From: Brevundimonas sp. UBA5936
GTDB lineage: Bacteria > Pseudomonadota > Alphaproteobacteria > Caulobacterales > Caulobacteraceae
Reading direction: 5' to 3'
Assembly: GCA_002430835.1 (NCBI GenBank)
Contig: DJDA01000118.1
Location: forward strand, 1-49,241
DNA: 49,241 nt
In this document: positions 1 to 8,554 of the stretch, one piece after another
Layout of the letters: each line of letters opens with the position of its first letter
Position numbering within the stretch: position 1 is the first letter of the stretch
The notes under the pieces: generated by a model
What the model was told of the DNA's origin: nothing
Seen by the model: only the letters and a program-made list of their open reading frames with translations
Databases searched by the model: none
Made by a program: the position numbers and the translations under genes

Positions 1-881
1 GCTCCGGCCACGCCGCCGGCGACCAGCGCGCCTGCGCCCGCGACGGCCAGGCCGCTGGTCAGGGCCGCGCCCGCGCCCAGGGCCGGACCGCCGGTGACTA
101 GCGCCGAGGCGAGGTTCGGAATGAAGATCGCCAACATGGCCAGCAGAAGTGCGGCGACCAGGATGGTCAGGGCTTCGTAGATGTCGGGGTTCGCCGATGG
201 CTGGAGCTGGTCGAAGATCGTGCGGGCGCCGGAGACGACGATGGCCAGCGCCAGCACCTTGAGGCCGGAGGAGACGACGTAGCCCAGCGGCCGCTCGGCC
301 AGGAAGGCGGTCTTGTTCCAGATGCCGAAGGGCAGGAGAACGAAGCCGCCCAGGGTGACGATCTTGAACTCCAGCAGGGAGACGATGATCTGCAGGGCCA
401 GGATGGCGAAGGCCAGCATGATGCCGATCATCGCCAGACCGAGGATCAGGGCGTCGGCCATATTGCCCATGACATCGAGCGGGTTCTCGACCGGGGCCGG
501 GGTCTCGCCAAGCGCCTTCACGATCTCCCATCCCTGCTGGAGGATAGCCCCGGGGTTCAGGAATTCCTCCCGCGACAGGGAGCCTCCTCCTGCCGTCAGA
601 CCGAGTTCCAGAAACCCGGCATAGATGGTTTCGGACAGGGCCTGCCAGTCGTTGATGATCCAGGCGAAGGCGCCGATCAGCAGCACCTTTCCGAAGCCGG
701 ACGCCAGGACCTCGCGATTGGGCGAGAGCGCCCACTGGATCCCCGTCAAGGCGACGACCAGGGCGATCAGGAGACCGAAGACGCCGTTGACCGATCCGGA
801 CAGGGCGTCGAAGCCGGCCGTGACGGTGTTGGAGAACACCACCATCAGCTCGTTCGGAGTGTCCATTCCGGGACCGGTCAT
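1..881 (-). CDS. trbL: TrbL, conjugative T4SS inner-membrane protein (3' end missing)
   Basis: Polytopic inner-membrane component of the Trb mating channel (VirB6-like role). The frame is open to the window edge, so the C-terminus is missing. The visible part has several hydrophobic segments (for example VFGLLIALVVALTG and ILGLAMIGIMLAFAILAL) and a Gly/Ala-rich membrane stretch at the cut end, as in TrbL. The ATG at 881 follows a GGAG 6 nt upstream and lies 11 nt after the trbJ stop, matching the usual trbE-J-L order. Family assignment rests on hydrophobicity pattern plus operon position. Confidence 0.85.
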   Translation of the reverse strand, partial: MTGPGMDTPNELMVVFSNTVTAGFDALSGSVNGVFGLLIALVVALTGIQWALSPNREVLASGFGKVLLIGAFAWIINDWQALSETIYAGFLELGLTAGGGSLSREEFLNPGAILQQGWEIVKALGETPAPVENPLDVMGNMADALILGLAMIGIMLAFAILALQIIVSLLEFKIVTLGGFVLLPFGIWNKTAFLAERPLGYVVSSGLKVLALAIVVSGARTIFDQLQPSANPDIYEALTILVAALLLAMLAIFIPNLASALVTGGPALGAGAALTSGLAVAGAGALVAGGVAG

Positions 882-892
882 GGCGGCGCTCC

Positions 893-1669
893 TCAGTCTC
901 TCGCGTGGGGAAGCGGATTGAAGGAGGGGGCCGCGGGCGTGGACGCGCCACGCGCCCAGAAGCGACGCCGCGCCTCGATCGCGGCCTCCCGGTCGGCGGC
1001 CTGACGCGCGGCGCCTTCGGCCATGAGTCGGGACTGGGCCAGCAGCACGGTCCGCATGCTCGCCAGATCCTCGGCGAGGATCGACAGCATCTGAGTGGAG
1101 GACTGGATCGCGGCCGTCTCGCCTTGCGCCGCCTCGCTCGCGGCCATGGCGCCCCGCAAACGACCATCCCGGCTCTGGGCGAGGCGCTCAAGCTCCGCCG
1201 CCGTACGCGCCAGATCCTCCGCCGTCCGCCGGGCTGTCGTGGAGCGGTCGGCGCCGAGGGCGGTCAGGTCCGAGAGCGACAGGTCGTCCGGATAGAGGTC
1301 GGCGAACTGACGCTGCACGCCGTCCAGGGTCGCGGCCGTTCCGCGGACCGTTCGCGCCAGCTCGCCGATGTCACGCAGGGTCTCAGACGACTCCGCGAGA
1401 TGACTGTAGGGCGAAGCGGCGAGGCTGCGGGCCTGATTGGCAAGGGTCCTGGCCTCGTTGGCCAGGCTCTCGACCTGCCGCGCCGCGGCGAGCGTAGCCT
1501 CCAGGTTTGCTCTCGCATCGAACACCGCAAGCTGCGCGACGGCGGGCTGCGGGGCGACCCAGCCTGCGAGAAGCGCCGCGGCGGTCAGCGCACCGAACCA
1601 GGTCCGCCTATTCTGCGGCGATGCTGTGCGGGACGGACGGATCGAAACTGTCGAAGACGTTGTCGACAT
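893..1669 (-). CDS. trbJ: TrbJ, P-type conjugative transfer protein
   Basis: Periplasmic VirB5-like component of the Trb mating apparatus. The 258-residue product has an N-terminal export signal (GALTAAALLAGW, then AVAQ as probable cleavage region near residue 45), followed by a long Ala/Glu/Arg-rich helical region with heptad character (residues about 55-225), the usual TrbJ architecture. The predicted ATG lies 62 nt inside the 3' end of trbE. No better internal start is visible upstream of the signal peptide, so translational coupling to trbE is likely. Position between trbE and trbL supports the call. Confidence 0.85.
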   Translation of the reverse strand: MSTTSSTVSIRPSRTASPQNRRTWFGALTAAALLAGWVAPQPAVAQLAVFDARANLEATLAAARQVESLANEARTLANQARSLAASPYSHLAESSETLRDIGELARTVRGTAATLDGVQRQFADLYPDDLSLSDLTALGADRSTTARRTAEDLARTAAELERLAQSRDGRLRGAMAASEAAQGETAAIQSSTQMLSILAEDLASMRTVLLAQSRLMAEGAARQAADREAAIEARRRFWARGASTPAAPSFNPLPHARD

Positions 1670-4061
1670 GGTGGACTCCCTTGGCTTTGAGGAATTCGCG
1701 GGCGAAGCGGTCCGGCCGCGGATCGGCCGGATCGAGAGCCGCCAGCACGCTCTCGATGAGGGTCTGGTCCTCGGGAGACGAGGCGCCGCAGAGGGCGAGC
1801 CCGGCTCCGCTGAGCTTGAGGTCGAAAAGCCGCCGCCCTTCGGGCTGACGCAGGTAGTAGGTGCGCTTGGGGGTGGCCCAGGCGATGAGCTCCAGCTGAC
1901 GGCGATTGAGGCCGAACATCCGGTAGAGGTCCGCCGAGGCCGGCTCGAGCGCGCGGGGGTTGGGCAGGAAGATCTGGGTCGGACAGCTTTCGATCAGGGC
2001 CGACGCGATCGACGAGCGCACGACGTCGTCGAGCGACTGGGTGGCGAAGACCACCGCCACGCCCTTCTTGCGGAGCGTCTTCAGCCACTCGCGGATACGG
2101 GCGGCGAAGGCGGTCTCGCCGAGGAAGAGCCAGGCCTCATCCAGGATCAGGAGCGTCGGTCGGCCGTCGAAGCCGCGCTCGATCTCGTGGAACAGGGCCG
2201 CAAGCACCGGCGCCACGGCCGAGGGCGTCGCCATCAGGCTCTCGAGCTCGAAGCATTCGAACGCGGCGAGCATCTCGTCTTCCGGAGCGACGCCGTCGAT
2301 CAGCGTCCCATGCGGTCCCTTGAGCGTCAGGGGTTCCAGCGCCGCGGCGACGGCCTTGTCCTGAACCAGGGCGGTGAAGACCGTCAGCGTCCGCTGGGCG
2401 ACGGGCGCCTCGGCCAGGGCGCCGAGCGCCGCCCAGATCTCCTCGCGAATACGCGGCGTGGGTTCGAGCCCCGCGAGCCGGACCGCATCGGCCAGCCATT
2501 CCGAGGCCCAGGCCCGTTCGGCGTCGTCGTCGATCCGCGCCAACGGCTGCAGGGTGAAGGCGCCGCCCGGCTGGAGCGGGTGCCAACGGCCACCGGCCGC
2601 CAGAGCGACCGCCCGTGCGCTGCGGCCCTTGTCGAACACGACGACCCGGGCCTGCGGATAACGGAACCACTGCAGGGCCAGGAAGGCGAGGAGCGCGCTC
2701 TTGCCCGAGCCGGTAGGCCCGACGACCATCGCGTGGCCGACGTCGCCGACGTGCAGGGCGAGGCGGAAGGGGGTGGACCCGCTGGTGCGCGCGACCGCAA
2801 GGGGCGGTCCGCCCAGCCGTGGATCGGCGATCGGGCCCGCCCACACGGCCGACACCGGCAGGAGATCGGCGAGATTGAGGGTGGAGACGAGAGGCCGTCG
2901 GACGTCCGCGTAGGGCTCTCCCGGCAAGGATCCGAGCCAGGCTTCGACCGCGTTCAGGTCTTCGGTCCGGGCCACGAAGCCCTGGGCGTTGAGCGTGGCC
3001 TCGATCGCCCGCGCCCGCTCCGCCGCCCGCTCGGGATCGCGCGCCATGACCGTGACGGTCGTGGTCAGATAGCCATAGGCGCTGGCGTCCGAACCGAGCG
3101 CCTCAAGGGCGCCGTCGCATTCGTCCGTCTTGGCGGCCGCATCGGTGTCGAGGAGCGGGACCTCTTCCTTCGTGATCGCCTCACGCAGAAGGACCCCGAC
3201 GCCCTTGCGTTTGGCGAACCACCGCTTGCGCAGCTTGACCAGCTCGACCTCGGCGTCCGCCTTGTCGAGCCCGATCCAGCGGGCGCTCCAACGATAGGGG
3301 AACGGCAGGGCGCCGAGCGCATCGAGGAGGCCCGGACGGGTGCTCGCGGGAAGACCGCGCACCGAAACCACCTTCAACGTCTGGCCGTCGAGGGTCGGCG
3401 CGACGCCGCCCAGAAGGGGCGCGTCCGCCAGCCAGGCGTCGAGAAACATCGGCGTGGCCGGCAGTTCGAGCTGCACCTGTCTGGGGGAGACGCAGTCATG
3501 CAGCCAGGTCAGGACCTCCCCGTCCGTCAGCATCGCGACCTCCGGCAGGGCGTCGGCGAGGAGATCGACGATCTGCGCGGTCTCGCGCCTGAAGGCGTCG
3601 AGCGCCGTGCGCCAGTCCCGGCTCGCGGGGTCGGCGCCGTCGAACAGGACGCGCTCCACCCGGCGGGTCTGATCGGCCGGCGGCAGCCAGGTCAGGGCGG
3701 CTCGGTAGTCCGTCTCGTAGGTCGGCTCGCTGGTCTCGAAGAGGGAGCGCCGCTCTGCGTCGACCAGCCAGGCGGCCGCGATCCCGAAGTCGCTCTTCGG
3801 ATAGGCTTGGGCGGGACGACGACGCGCCTCGACATGGAGGCACCATCCGCTGCCCAGCCGCTTCAGGGCGTTGTTGAGACGCGCCCGCACCGACATCAGC
3901 TCCAGGTCAGAGGCCGATTCCAGATCGGGGCCCCTAAACCGCAGGCCGCAGGTGAAGGAGCCGTCCTTGTTCAGCACCACGCCGGGGGCGACCATGGCCG
4001 CCCAGGGGAGGTGGTCGGCCAGAAGCGCGGGCCGGCGTCGATGTTCATCCAGAAACCGCAT
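1608..4061 (-). CDS. trbE: TrbE, VirB4-type conjugative transfer ATPase
   Basis: Cytoplasmic ATPase that powers assembly of, and transport through, the Trb type IV secretion channel. The 817-residue protein has the normal TrbE length. The Walker A motif GPTGSGKS is at residues 448-455, the Walker B segment LLILDEAW at about 637-644, followed by the motif VVFATQSLDD. The N-terminal third carries the CagE/TrbE/VirB domain. ATG at 4061 is 9 nt after the trbD stop. Everything needed for function appears intact. Confidence 0.95.
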   Translation of the reverse strand: MRFLDEHRRRPALLADHLPWAAMVAPGVVLNKDGSFTCGLRFRGPDLESASDLELMSVRARLNNALKRLGSGWCLHVEARRRPAQAYPKSDFGIAAAWLVDAERRSLFETSEPTYETDYRAALTWLPPADQTRRVERVLFDGADPASRDWRTALDAFRRETAQIVDLLADALPEVAMLTDGEVLTWLHDCVSPRQVQLELPATPMFLDAWLADAPLLGGVAPTLDGQTLKVVSVRGLPASTRPGLLDALGALPFPYRWSARWIGLDKADAEVELVKLRKRWFAKRKGVGVLLREAITKEEVPLLDTDAAAKTDECDGALEALGSDASAYGYLTTTVTVMARDPERAAERARAIEATLNAQGFVARTEDLNAVEAWLGSLPGEPYADVRRPLVSTLNLADLLPVSAVWAGPIADPRLGGPPLAVARTSGSTPFRLALHVGDVGHAMVVGPTGSGKSALLAFLALQWFRYPQARVVVFDKGRSARAVALAAGGRWHPLQPGGAFTLQPLARIDDDAERAWASEWLADAVRLAGLEPTPRIREEIWAALGALAEAPVAQRTLTVFTALVQDKAVAAALEPLTLKGPHGTLIDGVAPEDEMLAAFECFELESLMATPSAVAPVLAALFHEIERGFDGRPTLLILDEAWLFLGETAFAARIREWLKTLRKKGVAVVFATQSLDDVVRSSIASALIESCPTQIFLPNPRALEPASADLYRMFGLNRRQLELIAWATPKRTYYLRQPEGRRLFDLKLSGAGLALCGASSPEDQTLIESVLAALDPADPRPDRFAREFLKAKGVHHVDNVFDSFDPSVPHSIAAE

Positions 4062-4070
4062 GATCAGCTC

Positions 4071-4349
4071 TCACGCATCGAGATGGGCGGGCAGGGCCAG
4101 GTGGCGTCGAAGGACGTCGAAGAACCGCTTGTCCGCGCGGGCGGCGTAGAGGCCGATGGCGTGGGCGACCGCCCACCACAGCAGGCCGAGCCACCAGATC
4201 CGCAGCGCCAGTCCAAGCACCACCGCGACGGTGCCCATGAGGATGGCGTAGTCCCTCGGCATGCCCGCAAGGGTCACCGGCTCCGTCAGGGCGCCGGCGA
4301 CCGGCAGGTCCCAACCGGGCGGACGGTGATCGGACGACGCCTCCGACAT
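4071..4349 (-). CDS. trbD: TrbD, VirB3-like conjugative transfer protein
   Basis: Small inner-membrane protein of the mating channel. The 92-residue product has one long hydrophobic region in the middle (YAILMGTVAVVLGLALRIWW and following residues, probably two membrane passes) and a basic C-terminal tail (DKRFFDVLRRHL), as in TrbD/VirB3. The start ATG overlaps the trbC stop by one base (TGATG), a coupling arrangement. It lies directly upstream of trbE as in other Trb operons. Confidence 0.9.
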   Translation of the reverse strand: MSEASSDHRPPGWDLPVAGALTEPVTLAGMPRDYAILMGTVAVVLGLALRIWWLGLLWWAVAHAIGLYAARADKRFFDVLRRHLALPAHLDA

Positions 4350-4669
4350 CAGGCGATCTCCGCCCCGCCGGCAAAGCCGAAGAACTGCAGGAAGAAGGTC
4401 GAAGCGGCGAAGGCGATCGACAGACCGAACAGGATGCCGAGCCCGCGACGCATGGAGGATCCGTTCTCGCTCATGGCGACGCCGGCGCCGAACAGAACCA
4501 CAGCCACGACGGCGGCAGCCTGGACCACGGGGCCGGTGATCGACTCCACGATCTGCTGAAGCGGACCCTCCCACGGCATGCCGGATCCGCCTGCAAGAGC
4601 TTGCCCCGCGAAGAACAGGCCGCAAGTTGCCGTCGCGGCCGAAAGGCCACGTTGAAGTAAACGTCGCAT
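4349..4669 (-). CDS. trbC: TrbC, pilin-like VirB2 homologue
   Basis: Major pilin precursor of the conjugative pilus. The 106-residue protein has a signal peptide (RGLSAATATCGLFFAGQALAG) and two hydrophobic helices (VVQAAAVVAVVLFGAGVA and LGILFGLSIAFAASTFFLQFF) separated by a short polar loop, the VirB2/TrbC pattern. I chose the ATG at 4669 because AGGAA lies 8 nt upstream; an upstream in-frame extension lacks a ribosome site. In related operons trbB is directly upstream, but here 4 kb of cargo separates them. Confidence 0.9.
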   Translation of the reverse strand: MRRLLQRGLSAATATCGLFFAGQALAGGSGMPWEGPLQQIVESITGPVVQAAAVVAVVLFGAGVAMSENGSSMRRGLGILFGLSIAFAASTFFLQFFGFAGGAEIA

Positions 4670-4753
4670 AGTTTGAGTTCCTGTGGTCGGGCCGGAAGAT
4701 CGGCGTTGACGATCCACAGCAAGCAAAACCATCCACAGGGTGTCAACGCAGTC

Positions 4754-4766
4754 CCCGGAATATATT
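4754..4766 (-). promoter_or_regulatory. Shared AATATATTYCGGG motif upstream of trbC
   Basis: On the minus strand this reads AATATATTCCGGG, about 85 nt before trbC and pointing in its direction. The only other copy I noticed is AATATATTTCGGG upstream of traG at 12085-12097, in the same orientation to its gene. The core AATATATT is palindromic. A common operator or promoter element for the two transfer operons is an inference from this pair. Confidence 0.45.
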
Positions 4767-5160
4767 TTGGCGACGCGATTCTCAATTGAAGCGTTACAGA
4801 TTTCACCGCCAGATGCGTTGTGATCTACCTATGGACGGCAAGTCGTCGACGAGTTGCGCATCCATAGCTAAACACCTTGGGCGCAACAGGTTTGCCGTTG
4901 GTCGTCGTAAAGCAGCCTTCTTTCTGCCATGGGCGCACAACGGCGATCAGCGCAGTCATTGGGCAGTGGAGACCATGCTCGCGCATCCCTGCGGACACTG
5001 CCTCTATATCCACATCAGCGCTTCGACTTGTGCCCCAGCGCCGAAACGACGGTGTGGAGGCCACCTGCGATCATCCCCTCAACGCTGACGCTTCGCTCAC
5101 GCGGCGGCCGCTTGGCAAGACTCACCCTAAGGTCGCACCGCAATACAACTCTCGCTAAAC
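4767..5160. other. Region without a recognised gene (trbC / cargo junction)
   Basis: About 400 nt between the trbC promoter region and the cargo promoter, visibly lower in GC than its flanks. Short frames exist on both strands (for example 4825-5064 on the minus strand, with TALIAVVRPWQKEG), but none has a convincing ribosome site or recognisable domain. It probably represents the old trbB-trbC junction plus insertion debris. Confidence 0.5.
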
Positions 5161-5195
5161 TTGACATTCGGACACAACAATATCATTGTGTGAAT
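5161..5195 (+). promoter_or_regulatory. Cargo promoter with overlapping palindromic operator
   Basis: A consensus -35 hexamer TTGACA (5161-5166) is followed after 17 nt by CATTGT (5184-5189), which would place the transcription start at or next to the ATG at 5196, giving a leaderless mRNA. No Shine-Dalgarno is visible before that ATG. Two overlapping inverted repeats cover the same bases: ACACAA/TTGTGT (5172-5191) and ACAAT-ATC-ATTGT (5177-5189). This is what an autorepressor site would look like, most simply for the XRE protein encoded next in the operon. Confidence 0.5.
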
Positions 5196-5657
5196 ATGAT
5201 CCCTGATTTCGTCGATCTGGGCTCGCCGGCGCCTTGGCCGGTCCTGCCGCCGGGCATCCATGACGCGACCCTCGCCGAGGTGTCGGCGCGGTTCGCCACG
5301 ACGCCCCACCGAGCCTGGCTCTTCGGAGGCTTCCTGCGCGTCGTCGAGAATCTGGAGGTGGCGGGATGTCGGACCGTCTTTTTGGACGGCAGCTTCATCA
5401 CCGCCAAACCCCACCCCGGAGACTTCGACGGGTGCTGGGATCTCACGGGCGTCGATCCGCTGAAACTTGATCCGGTTCTTCTGGACTTCGCCGATAAGCG
5501 GGCGGCCCAGAAGGCAAAATATCTAGGCGAGATGTTTCTCGTGGAGCTCCCTCTGAATCCCGGACTGCTGGGTTTCTTCCAGACCGAGAAGTTCACTGAC
5601 CGACCCAAAGGGATCATCCGCATCACCCTCAACGCGCCGAAAGGAGCGACCCTGTGA
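5196..5657 (+). CDS. DUF6932 family protein, nucleotidyltransferase-like
   Basis: The 153-residue product matches my memory of the DUF6932 family: an N-terminal LPPGIHDATLAE segment, then LDGSFITAKPHPGDFDGCWD at about residues 67-86. The GS-x8-DFD pattern is that of a nucleotidyltransferase fold (Gly-Ser followed by a D-x-D-like metal site). The family often precedes XRE regulators in toxin-antitoxin-like pairs, and here the stop overlaps the next start (GTGA), so the two are translationally coupled. Activity is unproven. It could be a MNT-type antitoxin or a nucleotide-transferring toxin. Confidence 0.75.
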   Translation: MIPDFVDLGSPAPWPVLPPGIHDATLAEVSARFATTPHRAWLFGGFLRVVENLEVAGCRTVFLDGSFITAKPHPGDFDGCWDLTGVDPLKLDPVLLDFADKRAAQKAKYLGEMFLVELPLNPGLLGFFQTEKFTDRPKGIIRITLNAPKGATL

Positions 5658-6928
5658 TCACCAACGACAAACAGTACCGCTCGGCCCGCGCGGCCGTAGA
5701 AAGGCTCAAGGCTGATCTCGTCCGCATCGGCGAGGCGGCGACCGAGGTTCATCCGCTCCTGCGCAAGGCCCAGTCGGATGGGCTGGAGAGCCAGATCGAC
5801 GAGCTGGAAGCCGAGGTGGCGGAGTATGACGCTCTCCAATCTGGCGCCGTCACCGACTTCGAGGCCGAGGGTCTGCACGACCTTCCGGACATCCTCATCC
5901 GCGCCCGGATAGCGCGGCGGATGAGCCAGAAAGATCTAGGCGCCTTCCTCGGGATCGCCGAACAGCAGGTGCAGCGCTACGAGGCTGAACGCTATCGGTC
6001 GGCCAGTCTCGAACGACTATCCGAAGTGACGGCGGCGCTCGACATCGCCGTGCGGGAAAGCGCCCAGCTTCGCGCTGCCCCTCCGGCCGCCGACGCTGCC
6101 CTGGCCACCTATCCGGTCACAGAGATGTTCAAGCGCGGCTATTTCGACGACTTCGGTGGCAATGCCGCCGAGGCGAGGAAAACCGCCGAAGTGCTCGTTC
6201 CCGCCTTCTTCCGGCAGGCCGCCTACGCCATACAGCCGATGGCGCTGCATCGCCGGACCTTCCGCAGCGGTTCAAACCCACAGATGGGCGCCTTGGCGGC
6301 ATGGGAAGCGCGGGTCTGTATCCTGGCGGACCGGCAACGCCCGCCTTCAGCCTTCGACCCGGCGACGGTTACTGCAGACTGGCTGAACGGCCTAGTGCGG
6401 CTGAGCGTTCACGAGGACGGTGTTGGGCGTGCGCGGCGCTATCTCTTCGACGCCGGCATCGCCCTGGTGCTGGAACCTCATCTGCCCGGCACCCTACTCG
6501 ATGGGGCGGCGATGCGCAGTCCGTCGCATATCGCGATCGCCGCCCTCACCCTCCGCCATGACCGGCTGGACAATTTCTGGTTCACCCTGCTGCATGAAGT
6601 CGGCCACTTGGCACTGCACATTCGGGAGGGCGGCTACCAGGCCATCTTCGATGATACGGACGCGTCAGACAGCTCCCCGGTTGAGGACGAGGCGGACCGC
6701 TTCGCCCAAGAGGCGCTGATCCCCGAGGAACACTGGCGCCTCTGCGTGTCGCGCTTCACCCGCACGGAGAAGGCCGTCGCGACCGACGCCGCCCGCCTGG
6801 GCGTCCATCCGGCGATCATCGCAGGCCGAATCCGCCGGGAAGCCGGGGACTACACCCTGCTGCGCGGCCTCGTGGGCGCCGGCGAAGTTCGACGGCAGGC
6901 GGCGCAGGAGGGGCTGGAATGGGAGTAA
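5654..6928 (+). CDS. XRE-family HTH fused to ImmA/IrrE metallopeptidase
   Basis: A 424-residue two-domain protein. Residues 1-65 are a helical, coiled-coil-prone segment. Residues about 76-135 form a Cro/C1-type helix-turn-helix (MSQKDLGAFLGIAEQQVQRYE). Residues about 190-365 carry an ImmA/IrrE (COG2856) peptidase with zinc motif HEVGH at 314-318 and a downstream acidic segment EDEADRFAQEALIP (344-357) providing the third ligand. Such proteins bind DNA and cleave a repressor or antitoxin in response to a signal. The start is GTG, overlapping the DUF6932 stop, and the 3' end overlaps the Beta gene by 10 nt, so the three form one operon. In RosmerTA-like systems these two domains are, as I recall, encoded separately. 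Confidence 0.85.
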   Translation: MITNDKQYRSARAAVERLKADLVRIGEAATEVHPLLRKAQSDGLESQIDELEAEVAEYDALQSGAVTDFEAEGLHDLPDILIRARIARRMSQKDLGAFLGIAEQQVQRYEAERYRSASLERLSEVTAALDIAVRESAQLRAAPPAADAALATYPVTEMFKRGYFDDFGGNAAEARKTAEVLVPAFFRQAAYAIQPMALHRRTFRSGSNPQMGALAAWEARVCILADRQRPPSAFDPATVTADWLNGLVRLSVHEDGVGRARRYLFDAGIALVLEPHLPGTLLDGAAMRSPSHIAIAALTLRHDRLDNFWFTLLHEVGHLALHIREGGYQAIFDDTDASDSSPVEDEADRFAQEALIPEEHWRLCVSRFTRTEKAVATDAARLGVHPAIIAGRIRREAGDYTLLRGLVGAGEVRRQAAQEGLEWE

Positions 6929-8004
6929 GCGCCAAGACCTATGTCCCGGTGCTGAAATGGCGGCAAGGCGAGTACCAGGCCCTGATGCGGCTTCACGCCG
7001 CCACCAAGGCGCAGGTCATGCCCCTGATCGAGGTGACGCCGCCGGAATGGGACTTCGAGACCCACAAGTTCAAGAAGACCATCGACAGTCAGCTGGCGCC
7101 CTTCGCCTCACGGCTCGAGAAGAAGTGGGGGACGCGTCCGGCCTTCCTCGACACGAGCCTGCTCGATCCCGTCGCGCGGATGATCGGCGGCGTGCATCCC
7201 CTGACCTATCTGTTGGATGGGGTTCGGACACGGGGTGGAACGGTCACTCCGGTCACAAGCCCGGGTCGAGATCTCGCCCACTACAATGCCGTCGCATCCG
7301 CCCTGGCGATGGACGGCCGGGGCGTTGCCGTCCGGGTCAGTCTGGACGACATCGCCGACCCGGGCTTTCCGGCGGCCCTGATGAGCTTGGTCGGATCCCT
7401 CGGCGCGGCCCTGCCGCAGACCGACCTGATCATCGATCTGGCCGCAAAGAATTTCGAGCCGCTCGCTGATCTGACCGTCTTGGTGAGCACCCTGCTGCAG
7501 TCGAACCTCGTCTATTTCGAAGTGCGAAGCCTGATCCTGGTCGGAACCTCGTTCCCGGCGTCGATGGGCGAGATTAAGGTGGGCAGCCACACCCTGCCGC
7601 GGCAAGAATGGAAGCTGTACAAAGGCGTCGTGGCCGCCTTGCCCGCAGGCTTCCGGGCCCTCGCCTTCGGCGACTACGCCATCGCCTCCGCCGACATTCC
7701 CGGAGGCGACATGCGGCTGCTCAAGCCCTCGGCCACCATTCGCTACACGGTCACGGACGGCTGGTTCATCACCAAGGGCAACAATGTCCGCGACAACGGC
7801 TTCGACCAGTACCGGGGCCAGTGCGCGACCGTGATGTCGTCAGGCCATATGGCGGCGACGGGCTACTCGGCCGGCAGTGACTACATCCGTGACTGCCACG
7901 CCAAGACGAAAAGCACGGGCAATCTGACGACCTGGCGATGGGTGGGCACCAATCACCACGTCACGCGGGTCGTGGACGATCTCGCCAGTTTCCACGGTCC
8001 TTGA
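6919..8004 (+). CDS. Beta-family protein (PF14350-like), function unknown
   Basis: A 361-residue protein beginning YVPVLKWRQGEYQALMRL, with KAQVMPLIEVTPPEWDF shortly after, the signature opening of the Beta protein family. No catalytic motif is evident. The repeated beta-alpha pattern (for example GVAVRVSLDDIADPGFP and TDLIIDLAAKNFEPLADL) suggests a TIM-barrel-like fold. The family is frequent in defence islands, often beside XRE/ImmA proteins and sce7726-type genes, which is the neighbourhood here. The ATG overlaps the end of the XRE-ImmA gene. The 3' end runs 44 nt into the convergent sce7726-like gene. Role is inferred only from context. Confidence 0.8.
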   Translation: MGVSAKTYVPVLKWRQGEYQALMRLHAATKAQVMPLIEVTPPEWDFETHKFKKTIDSQLAPFASRLEKKWGTRPAFLDTSLLDPVARMIGGVHPLTYLLDGVRTRGGTVTPVTSPGRDLAHYNAVASALAMDGRGVAVRVSLDDIADPGFPAALMSLVGSLGAALPQTDLIIDLAAKNFEPLADLTVLVSTLLQSNLVYFEVRSLILVGTSFPASMGEIKVGSHTLPRQEWKLYKGVVAALPAGFRALAFGDYAIASADIPGGDMRLLKPSATIRYTVTDGWFITKGNNVRDNGFDQYRGQCATVMSSGHMAATGYSAGSDYIRDCHAKTKSTGNLTTWRWVGTNHHVTRVVDDLASFHGP

Positions 8005-8554
8005 GGGTCCGGCGAACGAGGTCGGCCAGCTTTGTCTTGGGATAGCGAGCCACCAGCTCGGCGTAGAGGATCGCCCGCGGGGCCCGTAGGAGACGGGCGT
8101 CGCAATCATGGCGTTCGAGAATGGCGCGGACCTCATCGCGCCAGAGTAACCGCGCCACGGTCATCGGATCCGTCGAGCGATTGGTGCGCTCTGCACGAAG
8201 ACGCCGGAAAACGACAGCGCCATTCGCCGCCCGGCGCGCCGAGACGACACCCCACCAGTCCGGGAGCAACGACATCGCGACAGGGAGGTGACGCTCATCG
8301 GCGATGAGCGTCGCTCGATCGACGACCCGGCCGTAAGCCTCCACCTGTCTCGGCAGCCTGTCGAGGCTATCGGCCTCTGCCTTGATCTCGACGCCGCGGA
8401 TGTGACCATTGATGACCGCGATATCCACGCGCGCGGCCCCATGGGCCAAGCCGAGCTCGTTGACGATGAGCGTGTCTGGCGCGGCGACCGCATGAGCCAG
8501 CAGACGGCCCATCGCCGCCGTGCGCAAATCCGCGTCCTTCAATCTAGGTCTCAT
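7961..8554 (-). CDS. sce7726-like PD-(D/E)xK nuclease-fold protein
   Basis: From the ATG at 8554 the product is 197 residues and opens MRPRLKDADLR, as sce7726 proteins do. Alternative ATGs at 8596 and 8653 add 14 or 33 residues, and none has a strong ribosome site. The sequence shows a complete PD-(D/E)xK pattern: E33 (VNELG), D44 (RVDIAV), E56-x-K58 (GVEIKAE) and Q70 (RQVEAY). A DNA-cleaving role is therefore plausible. It is transcribed against the Beta gene with tail-to-tail overlap and in the same direction as trbB/trbC, so transfer-operon transcription from trbB would read through it. Confidence 0.75.
   Translation of the reverse strand: MRPRLKDADLRTAAMGRLLAHAVAAPDTLIVNELGLAHGAARVDIAVINGHIRGVEIKAEADSLDRLPRQVEAYGRVVDRATLIADERHLPVAMSLLPDWWGVVSARRAANGAVVFRRLRAERTNRSTDPMTVARLLWRDEVRAILERHDCDARLLRAPRAILYAELVARYPKTKLADLVRRTLKDRGNWRDRPRPA

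Noticed and set aside
1437..4559. A 1040-codon open frame on the plus strand
   Set aside because: It is antisense to trbE, trbD and trbC, which have clear motifs; the long frame comes from high GC and third-position bias.
4825..5064. A 79-codon minus-strand frame between trbC and the cargo
   Set aside because: No ribosome site, no family, and atypical composition; treated as non-coding junction.
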